Shown piece after piece: positions 9,501 through 16,553 of a stretch of 40,564 bases of DNA. Origin of the DNA: Paracoccaceae bacterium (GTDB taxonomy: Bacteria > Pseudomonadota > Alphaproteobacteria > Rhodobacterales > Rhodobacteraceae). Position numbers and translations under genes: made by a program. How positions within the stretch are numbered: the first letter of the stretch is position 1; each line of letters opens with the position of its first letter. A model generated the notes under the pieces. The model was not told the origin of the DNA. It saw only the letters and a program-made list of their open reading frames with translations, and ran no database searches. The stretch is from positions 1 through 40,564 of the forward strand of contig JABSSD010000094.1 in the NCBI GenBank assembly GCA_013214575.1, in the 5' to 3' direction.

Positions 9501-9601
9501 ACGAGGTGATCGAGTTCCCAGGTACCGATGGTACCATCTACAAAGCCAAGATCGTTGATCAGGTGTTTTACGACAAGGAAGGGGAGAAGCAGAATGTCTG
9601 A
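6584..9601 (+). CDS. soxA: Sarcosine oxidase alpha subunit
   Basis: Large 1005-residue subunit. It has an N-terminal ferredoxin-like region (residues about 15-100) in which the iron-sulfur cysteines are absent, as is normal for this enzyme. An NAD-binding fold follows (VLVVGGGIAGLQAAKAA, from residue 173), then a long middle domain. The C-terminal GcvT/T-protein-like domain is expected to bind tetrahydrofolate and form 5,10-methylene-THF from the sarcosine methyl group (KIGKCRYGLM..., GELSYEIAVP, RAEKGFIMIGDE). The ATG at 6584 follows GAAAGG. The stop overlaps the soxG start by eight bases (ATGTCTGA), which indicates coupled translation. Confidence 0.97.
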   Translation: MSTRLAKQGRLIDRSQPIEFTFNGARMSGYEGDTLASALLANDQMMMGRSFKYHRPRGVVASGAEEPNALVGLGNGDRFEPNQRATTTELFGGLSAQSQNHWPSLDFDVGAINAKLSRFLPAGFYYKMFMYPRSFWKHVYEPIIRKSAGLGKAPDKDLIDADHYEHFYFFADVLVVGGGIAGLQAAKAAALSGAKVLLIEQTANWGGRAPVDGGTIDGTDPEAWIEQTLAELAAMDNVTLRNRCMGAGVYDHGYALGYERLSDHTPGEPGPRHRLWRIRASQIVTATGAIERPLSFAGNDVPGVMLAGAMRDYVVNWGVTPGQRVVVVTNNDDAYRTAITLHKAGVEVVRILDARPAGGGALMEEARQLGIRVEPGRAIAKVTGGKRVTKVAICAQDGEGGAQEDIAADAVAMSGGWSPVVHLWSHCGGKLIWDDAQAHFRPDATRPPLGDNGAGFVIAAGSANGAMDLSGVLADATAAGSAAAVAAGFAAKDATAPVTSENEEAPMLPVWLMPAKADIKLRMKTWLDYQNDVKVSDVQLAAREGYESVEHTKRYTTLGMATDQGKLSNINGLAVLADTLGAKIPQVGTTTFRPPYTPISMGAIGGEARGEIFQPIRKTPMHDWHQANGADWEPVGQWRRAYAFVGSNETVEQAVAREVINTRENLGLLDASTLGKLIVKGADAGRFMDMMYTNMMSNLKIGKCRYGLMCSENGFLIDDGVVARIDEDTWLCHTTTGGAERIHGHMEEWLQTEWWDWNVYVANITEQLAQVAVVGPNARKVLEKLGGMDVSKEALPFMEWRDGQIGGFDCRAYRISFSGELSYEIAVPASQGQAFWTALMEAGKEFGVMPYGTECLHILRAEKGFIMIGDESDGTVIPQDLGLSWAISKKKDDFLGKRAQLRSHMADPDRWQLVGLETVDGSVLPDGAYATGNGVNANGQRNVIGRVTSTYHSPTMNKGIAMGLVHNGRKRMDEVIEFPGTDGTIYKAKIVDQVFYDKEGEKQNV

Positions 9602-10160
9602 TCCTGTAAGCGCATTGAACGGCGCTGCGTTCAGTGGCATCGCCACTGTTGAAGAAGCGGGCCTGGCGGGCATGATTACCCTACGCGGGGATCTGGGCTC
9701 TAAGGGGCTGGGTGCTGCGGTCAAAGCCGCCACCGGCGTTGACATACCCACCGCCAACAAGGTCGCTCTGTCCGATGAGGGCGGCGCGGCCTGGATGTCG
9801 CCGGATGAACTGCTGCTGATGGTGCCCTATACCGAAGTAGAAGGTAAACTGGCGGCGCTGACCGAGGCGCTGGCGGGGGAGCATGCTCTGGCGGTCAACG
9901 TCTCTGACGCCCGCGCCGTGTTCCGCCTGTCCGGTGACGGTGCGCGGGAGACACTGGCTAAGGTTTGCCCGGTGGACCTGTCAGCCGAGGCTTTTGTGGC
10001 GGGTCAGTTCCGGCGCACCCGGATGGCCCAGGTCGCCGCTGCATTCTGGCTGGACGAGGGCGGCGTGTTCACCATCGTGTGCTTCCGGTCGGTGGCAGAT
10101 TATGTGTTCAATCTGCTAAGCAACGCCGCGCATCCTCACTCCAAAGTCGGTGTTTACTAA
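9594..10160 (+). CDS. soxG: Sarcosine oxidase gamma subunit
   Basis: Structural subunit of 188 residues, distantly related to the GcvT fold. It is recognised by the C-terminal TRMAQVAAAFWLDEGGVFTI and FRSVADYVFNLL segments and by its position as last gene of soxBDAG. The ATG at 9594 overlaps the end of soxA and has a GGAGAAG site upstream; no earlier start is needed. The gene is followed four bases later by a perfect inverted repeat. Confidence 0.93.
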   Translation: MSDPVSALNGAAFSGIATVEEAGLAGMITLRGDLGSKGLGAAVKAATGVDIPTANKVALSDEGGAAWMSPDELLLMVPYTEVEGKLAALTEALAGEHALAVNVSDARAVFRLSGDGARETLAKVCPVDLSAEAFVAGQFRRTRMAQVAAAFWLDEGGVFTIVCFRSVADYVFNLLSNAAHPHSKVGVY

Positions 10161-10164
10161 ATGA

Positions 10165-10213
10165 TTTTGACACCCCACACCGCCCGGTCCTTGGGCGGTG
10201 TGGGGTGTCAAAA
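10165..10213 (+). terminator. Perfect 21-bp inverted repeat after soxG
   Basis: Left arm 10165-10185 and right arm 10193-10213 are perfect complements (TTTTGACACCCC... / ...GGGGTGTCAAAA) around a 7-base loop. It starts four bases after the soxBDAG stop, where a terminator is expected. The arm ends are T4 and A4 and there is no U-run after the plus-strand hairpin, so it may act as an RNA 3'-end stabiliser rather than a classic intrinsic terminator. Confidence 0.6.
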
Positions 10214-10383
10214 AGCAAAACTCGCTGCGGGTGGAATGGCGCCTGAAGCAGGGCAAAGGCCAATCTATCAACGCGCATTATGCGCTGAAATACCGGATGG
10301 ATTCTGGCAAAGCCCATGTCAGTGTCTCTCTGCCGGCCTATGATAATGACAGTCTGGCCTCGGGAACCTGTCACCAGATCTGA
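10211..10383 (+). pseudogene. Gene-like fragment without start
   Basis: The plus-strand frame beginning AAA AAG CAA AAC after the hairpin and ending at TGA 10381-10383 has codon choice like the neighbouring genes and encodes SLRVEWRLKQGKGQSINAHY, then ALKYRMDSGKAHVSVSLPAY. The only in-frame ATG (10198) lies inside the hairpin and has no ribosome site. I do not recognise the family. A gene relic truncated at its 5' end is the best reading; a real small protein is less likely. The 401-base gap between soxG and sodB holds this fragment, the inverted repeat before it and a tandem array after it. Confidence 0.35.
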
Positions 10384-10442
10384 CCGTATATCTGACCGTA
10401 TATCTGCCAGTGGATCTACCGGTGTATCTAGCGGTGGATCTG
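10379..10442. repeat. 12-bp imperfect tandem array
   Basis: Five units of 12 bases starting at 10379: tctgaccgtata twice, then tctgccagtgga, tctaccggtgta and tctagcggtgga. A period of 12 keeps the reading frame. One plus frame gives an alternating strand-like peptide (DLTVYLTVYLPVDLPVYLAV), which suggests decay of a coding repeat rather than a regulatory array. Confidence 0.75.
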
Positions 10443-10561
10443 AAGCGCCCGGGACCGGGGGTGAACTGAAGCGGCGCAGCCTGTCGGCTTTGGCTTGATC
10501 TGTAACGCACATTGGCACATAAGATATTTTTAGAACACAACAATTCTAGAAGGGTGCCACC

Positions 10562-11164
10562 ATGGCTTTTGAACTTCCCGATCTTCCCTATGCTCATGAT
10601 GCGCTGGCTGCCAAAGGCATGTCGGCTGAAACCATGGAGTTTCACCATGATCTGCACCACAATGCCTATGTCACCAATGGCAACAAACTGATCGAGGGGA
10701 CCGAGTGGGCCGGCAAATCTCTCGAAGAGATCATCCTGGGCACCTATGACGCCACCAGCGTGGCCCAAAACGGTATCTTCAACAATATCTCGCAACTGTG
10801 GAACCACAATGAATTCTGGACCATGATGGGTCCAAAGGGTGACGTGATGCCATCAGAGCTGGAGAAAGCTCTGGTGGAGAATTTTGGCTCGGTTGACGAC
10901 TTCAAATCACAGTTCTCGGCGGCTGGTGCTGGTCAGTTCGGCGCTGGCTGGGCTTGGCTGGTTAAAAATGCAGACGGATCGCTGGCGGTGACCAAGACCG
11001 AAAACGGCGTCAACCCGCTGTGCTTTGGTCAGACCGCGCTGTTGGGCTGTGATGTCTGGGAGCATTCCTACTACATCGATTTCCGCAACAAACGGCCCGC
11101 CTATCTGTCGAACTTCCTTGACACTCTGGTTGACTGGGAAAATGTTGCTTCGCGTCTGGCCTAA
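10562..11164 (+). CDS. sodB: Superoxide dismutase [Fe]
   Basis: Converts superoxide to oxygen and hydrogen peroxide; cytoplasmic, no signal peptide. Metal ligands by family alignment are His28 (MEFHHD), His82 (QLWNHNEFW), Asp164 and His168 (DVWEHSYYID). Gln78 in ISQLWNH is the active-site glutamine position typical of iron rather than manganese enzymes. Length 200 residues, normal. The ATG at 10562 follows AGAAGG. Just upstream TAGAA and TTCTA form a short inverted repeat spaced by eight bases (10528-10550 region), which could be an operator but does not fit an Irr box spacing. A strong hairpin terminator follows. Confidence 0.96.
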   Translation: MAFELPDLPYAHDALAAKGMSAETMEFHHDLHHNAYVTNGNKLIEGTEWAGKSLEEIILGTYDATSVAQNGIFNNISQLWNHNEFWTMMGPKGDVMPSELEKALVENFGSVDDFKSQFSAAGAGQFGAGWAWLVKNADGSLAVTKTENGVNPLCFGQTALLGCDVWEHSYYIDFRNKRPAYLSNFLDTLVDWENVASRLA

Positions 11165-11194
11165 GCCCAGGACGGCCTAGACAGAATAGATTTG

Positions 11195-11225
11195 AAAACG
11201 CCCGGCCAAAGTGCCGGGCGTTTTT
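11195..11225 (+). terminator. Rho-independent terminator of sodB
   Basis: Stem aaaacgcccggc / gccgggcgtttt with a six-base loop (caaagt), followed by TTTTTG. Located 30 bases after the sodB stop. Confidence 0.9.
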
Positions 11226-11230
11226 GTTTT

Positions 11231-11262
11231 CTGGGCCTCCGGCGGAGGTATTTTTAACAAGT
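11231..11262. repeat. Dispersed 3' element, copy 3 (inverted)
   Basis: Reads cctccggcggaggta and tttttaacaag, the reverse complement of copy 1 including the cctccgccggagg palindrome. It lies between the convergent ends of sodB and dcd. Confidence 0.6.
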
Positions 11263-11293
11263 AGAATAGCAAGACGGCGGGGCAGGCGGGCCG

Positions 11294-11359
11294 CCAGATC
11301 AGAGCCAGATCAGAGCCAGATCAGAGCCAGATCAGAGCCAGATCAGAGCCAGATCAGAG
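11294..11359. repeat. 11-bp perfect tandem array after dcd
   Basis: Six exact head-to-tail copies of ccagatcagag, followed by a degenerate seventh start (ccgggtcagga) that runs into the dcd stop codon at 11365-11367. The unit is not a multiple of three and the array is outside the gene, so it can vary in length without damaging dcd unless it slips across the stop. Confidence 0.95.
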
Positions 11360-11364
11360 CCGGG

Positions 11365-12438
11365 TCAGGATTTGAAATGTTTTGACAGCTTGAGCCCCTG
11401 GCCCTGGTAATTGGAGGCGATGCCGGCGCCATAGAGCTGATCTGGCACCTGGGCCATCTTTTCATAGACCAGGCGGCCGACGATCTGGCCATGTTCCAGC
11501 ACAAAGGGCGCTTCGTGGCAGCGCACTTCGAGAACCCCGCGGGAGCCCGCGCCGCCCGCCGCGTCATGGCCGAAGCCGGGATCAAAGAAGCCGGCGTAAT
11601 GGACCCGGAATTCGCCGACCATGGCCAGATAGGGCGCCATTTCAGCGGCGTATTCAGGCGGGATGTGGACGGCTTCGCGGCTGACCAGGATGTAGAAGGC
11701 GCCGGGGTCGAGAATGATGCGTCCCTCGCTGCTGCGGACCTCTTCCCAATAGTCGCGCGGATCATAGGCGCCGATCCGGTCCAGATCGATCACACCGGTA
11801 TGGGGTTTGGCGCGATAGCCGACCAGGTCGCTGCCGGGCAGTTGCAGGTCCACCGAGAAGCCCAGACCGTCCTGAATGAGCGCCGGGCCGTCCACCAGGG
11901 GGGAATGTTGGTGCAGTGCGGTCAATTGGGCGTCCGTCAGCACCGCCTGACCGCTGCGGAAGCGAATTTGGTTCAGGCGCATTCCTGGTCGTACCAGCAC
12001 GGAAAACGATCGCGGGCAGATTTCAGCGTAGAGCGGCCCGCAGTAGCCCGGTTTGATCCGGTCGAACTCGGCGCTGCCATCGGTGATGGTGCGGGTCAGC
12101 AGGTCCAGACGCCCGGTTGAGCTTTTGGCGTTTGCCACTGCAGAGATATGCTCGGGCAGGGACAGGTGCTCCATCAGCGGCACCACATAGACGCAGCCTT
12201 TTTCCAGCACCGCCCCCTGGCTCAGGTCGATGCGGTGCATCTCAAATTCACTGATCCGGTCGGCCATGCTCTGACCTTCGCCTGCCAGAAACGAGGCCCG
12301 GACGCGGTAGGCAACATGGCCCAGCCGCAGGTCCAGACTGGCCGGCTGGATTTGCCCGTCCACGGTGGGTTCACTGACGGTGATTTCACCGTGTTCAAGC
12401 ATTTTTTCAATGGCTTGGCTGGGCAATACACCGGTCAT
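11365..12438 (-). CDS. dcd: dCTP deaminase, two-domain form
   Basis: Deaminates dCTP to dUTP for thymidylate synthesis. The 357-residue protein is about twice the classic Dcd length and carries two dUTPase-fold halves. The first (residues about 25-170) contains IQPASLDLRLG, ANAKSSTGRLDLLTRTITDG and RPGMRLNQIRFR. The second (about 190-350) contains the parallel IILDPGAFYILVSREAVHIP and YAGFFDPGFGHDAAGG. This long form is normal in alphaproteobacteria. The ATG at 12438 is chosen for its AAAGGAA site; the upstream in-frame ATG at 12465 lacks one. Minus strand, downstream of the tRNA terminator. Confidence 0.9.
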   Translation of the reverse strand: MTGVLPSQAIEKMLEHGEITVSEPTVDGQIQPASLDLRLGHVAYRVRASFLAGEGQSMADRISEFEMHRIDLSQGAVLEKGCVYVVPLMEHLSLPEHISAVANAKSSTGRLDLLTRTITDGSAEFDRIKPGYCGPLYAEICPRSFSVLVRPGMRLNQIRFRSGQAVLTDAQLTALHQHSPLVDGPALIQDGLGFSVDLQLPGSDLVGYRAKPHTGVIDLDRIGAYDPRDYWEEVRSSEGRIILDPGAFYILVSREAVHIPPEYAAEMAPYLAMVGEFRVHYAGFFDPGFGHDAAGGAGSRGVLEVRCHEAPFVLEHGQIVGRLVYEKMAQVPDQLYGAGIASNYQGQGLKLSKHFKS

Positions 12439-12542
12439 GGCTGGTTCCTTTACTGGTCGCTCCAAGACGAAACGCCCGGTGATGCTGGCCTATTTTCGGG
12501 CGGTATGCAATTGATCCCGCATGCGGTTGGGGGCTGCTGATA

Positions 12543-12583
12543 TACAAAACGCCCGGGTGATCACTCACCCGGGCGTTTTTGTA
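12543..12583 (-). terminator. Terminator of tRNA-Pro transcript
   Basis: Near-perfect hairpin: acaaaacgcccgggtga pairs with tcacccgggcgtttttgt around a four-base loop. On the minus strand it follows the tRNA 3' end directly and continues into TTTTGT, separating the tRNA from dcd. Confidence 0.85.
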
Positions 12584-12660
12584 TGGTCGGGCTAGCAGGA
12601 CTCGAACCTGCGACCTTCCGTCCCCCAGACGGACGCGCTACCAGACTGCGCCATAGCCCG
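12584..12660 (-). tRNA. tRNA-Pro (anticodon GGG), CCA encoded
   Basis: Minus strand folds as a complete cloverleaf. The acceptor arm is CGGGCTA/TAGCCCG, the D-arm is GCGC...GCGC, the anticodon stem is TCCGT/ACGGA with loop CTGGGGG (anticodon GGG), and the T-arm is GCAGG-TTCGAGT-CCTGC. The discriminator A is followed by an encoded CCA, giving 77 bases. It reads proline codon CCC (and CCU). It lies after the merR-like gene, an order common in this group. Confidence 0.97.
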
Positions 12661-12719
12661 TTATTGAGAGCGTTTTACTGTATCTGAGGGCAGGGGCAAG
12701 AGGCAAAATCAGTCTTTTT

Positions 12720-13586
12720 TCAATTGGCTGCCGGATTGTTCTGAGGGTTGGCCAGGGAGCGCAGCTGATCGGCGCAAATTAGCGCCTCGGCCTGTGAAGA
12801 CCGGGGCAGCGAGGTGATGCCGGCAAACTGCGCAAGAACCCCTGTATGGCTGACGCTCAGTGCGTCATCGGCGGTGTCGTCTATCTCAATGATTCGAGGA
12901 CGTCCTGTGGCTGCGGCCGTTTCGGAGCCAGTCTCAGCCATCACCTCAGCCGGGGAATCAGGGCTGCCACCGGGGCTGTCACTGAGGTCTTGCGGTTCAC
13001 TGGCGCCTTGCGATGTTTCAGCCGGGGCACCCGCATCCGAGTCGCCCTGCGGCTCCGGTTCAGAGGTTGGTTCAGAAGCTGGTACAGAGTCCGGTACTGG
13101 CTCGGGCTGAACATTGGCTTCGGGCGACAGCTCGACCACCGGCTCCGATTGAATGTCCGCGGCCTCGGCGCCCCATTCGGGCCTGGACCTAGGCTGCTGC
13201 GATTCGAGGTTCATCGGCATTTTCTCTTGCACCGAGACCAACTGCGGCTGTCTGGAGAAATCGCTAACACTTGCCTCCACTTCGATCACCGGCATCGGAT
13301 CCGTCGTTTGCTCCAGCGAGGCCGACCTGTCGGAGACATGGGCAATGCCGTGATCGCGCAGCAGAGCCTGAACTTCCTTGATGGTCTTGCCGTCGTCGTG
13401 CAGCAGGTGTTTGATGCCGCCCACCAGCATCATGTCGGCGGGGCGATAATAGCGTCGCCCACCCGCCCGCTTGACTGGCTTGATCTGGGTGAATTTGCTT
13501 TCCCAAAAGCGCAGCACATGCGCCGGAATCCCCAACCATTCCGCAACTTCGCTGATGGTGCGAAAGGCGTCTGGTGATTTTGACAT
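12720..13586 (-). CDS. MerR-family transcriptional regulator
   Basis: N-terminal MerR winged helix (residues about 9-75: [20 protein letters not shown], then [20 protein letters not shown] and the wing/helix [14 protein letters not shown]). A long acidic, proline-rich, probably disordered linker follows (about residues 95-225, rich in E, P, S and Q), and then a short conserved C-terminal helix ([20 protein letters not shown]). No effector-binding domain is visible. It follows ihfA by 14 bases and is likely cotranscribed with it. The regulated genes are unknown. Length 288 residues. Confidence 0.9.
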   Translation of the reverse strand: MSKSPDAFRTISEVAEWLGIPAHVLRFWESKFTQIKPVKRAGGRRYYRPADMMLVGGIKHLLHDDGKTIKEVQALLRDHGIAHVSDRSASLEQTTDPMPVIEVEASVSDFSRQPQLVSVQEKMPMNLESQQPRSRPEWGAEAADIQSEPVVELSPEANVQPEPVPDSVPASEPTSEPEPQGDSDAGAPAETSQGASEPQDLSDSPGGSPDSPAEVMAETGSETAAATGRPRIIEIDDTADDALSVSHTGVLAQFAGITSLPRSSQAEALICADQLRSLANPQNNPAAN

Positions 13587-13600
13587 GTGATCTGGTCCCG

Positions 13601-13903
13601 TTATGACCGGTTGCCGTCAGCGACACGGTTCTTCATCAGATGCGATGGCCGGAAGGTCAAAACCCGGCGTGGTTGAATGGGAACCTCTTCGCCGGTTTTT
13701 GGGTTGCGGCCAATGCGGGCGGATTTGTCCCGCACGCTAAAGGTGCCAAAAGACGATATTTTCACCTGTTCACCACGGACCAATGCGTCAGACATATGGC
13801 CCAGCATGCTTTCCACCAATTGTGCACTTTCGTTGCGCGACAGGCCCACTTCGCGGAACACCGCTTCGCTTAAATCCATACGAGTCAAAGTCGTGTCACT
13901 CAT
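13601..13903 (-). CDS. ihfA: Integration host factor subunit alpha
   Basis: DNA-bending nucleoid protein subunit of 100 residues, partner of IhfB. It shows the HU/IHF fold: [20 protein letters not shown], then [13 protein letters not shown], and the beta-arm [20 protein letters not shown] with the intercalating proline in PIQPR. The ATG at 13903 has AAGGGG eight bases upstream; an in-frame TTG six bases earlier is less likely. It has its own strong promoter beside a perfect IHF consensus site, which suggests autoregulation. Confidence 0.97.
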   Translation of the reverse strand: MSDTTLTRMDLSEAVFREVGLSRNESAQLVESMLGHMSDALVRGEQVKISSFGTFSVRDKSARIGRNPKTGEEVPIQPRRVLTFRPSHLMKNRVADGNRS

Positions 13904-13926
13904 AACCAAATCCCCTTGTTTTACAA

Positions 13927-13956
13927 ATAATAGGGCGTAGAGATTTTCCCTGTCAA
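13927..13956 (-). promoter_or_regulatory. Sigma-70 promoter of ihfA
   Basis: On the minus strand TTGACA (13956-13951) and TATTAT (13932-13927) are separated by 18 bases, a near-consensus housekeeping promoter. The predicted start lies about 17 bases before the ihfA ATG. It gives ihfA and the merR-like gene a promoter separate from that of plsX-fabH. Confidence 0.7.
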
Positions 13957-13969
13957 TATCAATGATTTG
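13957..13969 (+). promoter_or_regulatory. IHF-binding site upstream of ihfA
   Basis: TATCAATGATTTG matches the IHF consensus WATCAANNNNTTR at every defined base. It directly abuts the -35 box of the ihfA promoter. E. coli ihfA is negatively autoregulated by IHF, so a regulatory role here is a reasonable inference. Confidence 0.55.
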
Positions 13970-13993
13970 CAGCGGCCCGATTCGCGCAATCGC

Positions 13994-14965
13994 TTACCAG
14001 CGCAGAACCACTGCTCCCCAGGCCAGGCCACCACCAATTGCTTCGGCGACAATCAGGTCCCCTTGTTTGATTTGGCCACGCTGTTTTCCCACGGACAGTG
14101 CCAGCGGGATGGAGGCGGCAGAGGTATTGCCGTGGTCCTGAACCGTCACCACAACCTTATCCATGCTCAGGCCCATTTTCTTGGCGGTGCCCTGAATAAT
14201 GCGGATATTGGCCTGATGGGGCACGATCCAGTCGACGTCGGCGGCGGTCAGATTGGCCTTGCCCAGTGCGGTATTGGCGGTAGAAGCCAGCTTTTCCACG
14301 GCGTGGCGGAACACCTGGTTGCCCTGCATCCGCAGGAAGCCGGTGTTCTGGGTGGAGACACCTCCGTCGACGTATAGCAGATCCTTATAGCGCCCGTCCG
14401 AGTTCAGGTCGGTGGACAAAATCCCGCGGTCCTCGGTGCTGCCTGCGCCCTCCTGGGCCTCTAGCACCACCGCGCCGGCGCCATCGCCAAACAACACGCA
14501 GGTTGAGCGGTCGGTCCAATCCATGATGCGGCTAAAGGTTTCGGCACCGATCACCAGCACCCGGTTGGCCTGACCCGATAGAATCAGCGCATTGGCATTG
14601 CTCAGGGCATAGACAAAACCGGCACAGACGGCCTGCACATCAAAGGCAAAGCCCCGGGTCATCCCCAGCGCCGCCTGCACCATGGTTGCGGCAGACGGAA
14701 AGGTCAGGTCAGAGGTTGATGTGGCCAGCACGATGGCATCGATGTCGTCCGCCTTGATGCCCGCATCGGCCAATGCGGCCTTGGCGGCATTGGTGGCCAG
14801 AACCGAGGTGGTTTCACCCTCGGCCGCAAAATGGCGGCGCTCAATGCCGGAGCGGGAGCGGATCCATTCGTCGGTGGTTTCCAGCGAGGCTTCGAACTCT
14901 GCGTTTTCGACCACGCGCTCAGGAAGATAATGGCCAACACCAGTAATCACAGCACGTCGCGTCAT
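13994..14965 (-). CDS. fabH: Beta-ketoacyl-ACP synthase III
   Basis: Starts fatty-acid synthesis by condensing acetyl-CoA with malonyl-ACP. The catalytic triad is visible: Cys114 (VQAVCAGFVYA), His250 (IVPHQANIRI) and Asn280 (DHGNTSAAS), counting from the ATG at 14965. That start has an AAGG site ten bases upstream and gives the usual MTRRAVITGVGHYLP beginning; an ATG at 14986 has no site. Length 323 residues. It follows plsX by 26 bases in the plsX-fabH pair, so both probably share one mRNA. Confidence 0.97.
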   Translation of the reverse strand: MTRRAVITGVGHYLPERVVENAEFEASLETTDEWIRSRSGIERRHFAAEGETTSVLATNAAKAALADAGIKADDIDAIVLATSTSDLTFPSAATMVQAALGMTRGFAFDVQAVCAGFVYALSNANALILSGQANRVLVIGAETFSRIMDWTDRSTCVLFGDGAGAVVLEAQEGAGSTEDRGILSTDLNSDGRYKDLLYVDGGVSTQNTGFLRMQGNQVFRHAVEKLASTANTALGKANLTAADVDWIVPHQANIRIIQGTAKKMGLSMDKVVVTVQDHGNTSAASIPLALSVGKQRGQIKQGDLIVAEAIGGGLAWGAVVLRW

Positions 14966-14991
14966 TCTATAGTTGCCTTCAGTCATAGTGT

Positions 14992-16092
14992 TTAGGTGAC
15001 TTCTGTAGGTTCACAGTCAAGTTCACTTTGAGTAAGCGCGACCGAGGATGCAACCCGTGCCGCCAGTTTTTCTGCAAAGCCCTGTTGGGCAAGGAGGAAT
15101 GCCAGCTTAACCGCAGCCGACACCCCGGTGGCGTCTGCACCGCCATGAGATTTTACAATTGTTCCGTTGAGGCCAAGGAAGACGCCGCCGTTGACCCGCC
15201 GTGGATCAATCTTTTTGGACAGCCGATTGAGCGACGGCAGGGCAAAGATTGCGGCCAAACGGGACAGGATCGAATATTTGAAGGATTCGCGCAGGGTGGT
15301 GCGAATGAGACTGGCGGTGCCTTCGCCGGTTTTGATCGCGACATTGCCGGTAAAGCCGTCGGTGACGATCACATCGGCTGTATCACCGGGAATATCGCTG
15401 CCTTCGACAAAGCCGACGAAGTCAAAATTGCCGCGTTCCGCATGATCGGAGATCAGCGAATAGGCCTCTTTCAGCTCGGCGTGACCTTTGTGCTCTTCGG
15501 TTCCGACATTCAACAACCCCACCCGGGGGCGGGCGATATTCATCGAATTGCGGGTATAGGAGGTGCCCATCAGGGCATATTGCAGCAGATCCTTGGCATC
15601 GGCGCGCACATCAGCCCCGACATCCAGCATCACGTTGAACCCCTGCGGGTTTCGCGACGGCCAGAGAATGGCAATCGCCGGTCGGTTGACGCCGGGCAGC
15701 TTGCGCAGCCGGATCATGCTGATCGCCATCAATGCGCCGGTGTTGCCACAGGAGACGGCGCCAGCGGCCTCGCCATTTTTCACCGATTCAACCGTAGACC
15801 ACATGGAGGTTTTCTTGCCGTGGCGCATCACCTGACTGGGCTTGTCTGTCATCGAGACAACTTCGCGCGCATCGCGGATTTCAACCCGGTCAGCCAGGCC
15901 GCGCCTTTTGGCGACCAGAGGTTTCAGCTGTTCCACAGGCCCGTGCAGGATAAACCCGATATCGGGGTTTTTCTCAGCAGACAAAGCAATACCGGCCACC
16001 ACTGCTGCGGGGCCGGCATCGCCGCCCATGGCGTCGACCGAAATGGTTATTCGGCTGGCTGTTACTTTAGATGGATCGATTTGAGCCGTCAT
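14992..16092 (-). CDS. plsX: Phosphate acyltransferase PlsX
   Basis: Makes acyl-phosphate from acyl-ACP, the first step of phosphatidic acid synthesis by the PlsX-PlsY route. The conserved N-terminal ISVDAMGGDAGP, AGAVSCGNTGALMA, PRVGLLNVGTEEHKG and VTDGFTGNVAIKTGEG segments are all present across 366 residues. It lies 36 bases after rpmF and upstream of fabH, the standard bacterial order DUF177-rpmF-plsX-fabH. Confidence 0.97.
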   Translation of the reverse strand: MTAQIDPSKVTASRITISVDAMGGDAGPAAVVAGIALSAEKNPDIGFILHGPVEQLKPLVAKRRGLADRVEIRDAREVVSMTDKPSQVMRHGKKTSMWSTVESVKNGEAAGAVSCGNTGALMAISMIRLRKLPGVNRPAIAILWPSRNPQGFNVMLDVGADVRADAKDLLQYALMGTSYTRNSMNIARPRVGLLNVGTEEHKGHAELKEAYSLISDHAERGNFDFVGFVEGSDIPGDTADVIVTDGFTGNVAIKTGEGTASLIRTTLRESFKYSILSRLAAIFALPSLNRLSKKIDPRRVNGGVFLGLNGTIVKSHGGADATGVSAAVKLAFLLAQQGFAEKLAARVASSVALTQSELDCEPTEVT

Positions 16093-16128
16093 GGGTAACC
16101 TGCCTGCAAAATGAGCGTGGGACGTGAC

Positions 16129-16329
16129 TTACGCCGCGTCTTCGTCAATTTCGTCGACCATAGCGACGATTTCTTTTTCACCGTAGTTGCCGCAGGAGGG
16201 GCAAACGTGGTGCGGGCGCTTCAACTCGCCACAGCTCGAACATTCGTTCGGGTTTGCAGCAACCAGGGAATCGTGCGCACGACGATTGTTGCGACGCGAT
16301 TTGGATACTTTGTTCTGTTGGACAGCCAT
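16129..16329 (-). CDS. rpmF: 50S ribosomal protein L32
   Basis: 66-residue L32 with the [20 protein letters not shown] start and the zinc-type cysteine pairs CSSCG and CPSCG, followed by an acidic alphaproteobacterial tail. A purine-rich AAAGG site precedes the ATG. The 224-base gap up to the DUF177 gene is longer than usual. It shows no gene and only weak promoter-like hexamers, so rpmF may have its own promoter there. Confidence 0.97.
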   Translation of the reverse strand: MAVQQNKVSKSRRNNRRAHDSLVAANPNECSSCGELKRPHHVCPSCGNYGEKEIVAMVDEIDEDAA

Positions 16330-16553
16330 GGTCTCAACCTTTGTCTATTAACGCCATAGGGCTGATCCCGAGGCTGATTTCGTTGTCCGTTTCAAACGGT
16401 GTGACGTGCGTTTAGGCTGCCGCCCGTCCGATGTCCAACCATAATTCCGGTGAACGTGCGGAAATACTGCGAATCCGACACGATGCAAGAGTTTTTAGGC
16501 GAGCGGCGCGACGAGAGCCAGAGCTGATCCGGCCCAGAGAGAAAAAAAACCGG

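Noticed and set aside
4897-10160. Sulfur-oxidising Sox (thiosulfate) genes
   Set aside because: The names soxBDAG here denote sarcosine oxidase subunits; the proteins show FAD, zinc and GcvT features, with no SoxYZ/XA or cytochrome motifs.
10513-10550. Irr/RirA-type iron operator before sodB
   Set aside because: The TAGAA...TTCTA symmetry has an 8-base gap that does not match known iron boxes; recorded only as a short inverted repeat.
10379-11359. CRISPR array suggested by the two tandem repeat blocks
   Set aside because: Units are 11-12 bases with no spacers between them and no cas genes nearby.
15028-16098. Plus-strand open frame across plsX
   Set aside because: Shadow of plsX; no ribosome site and a composition not typical of protein genes.
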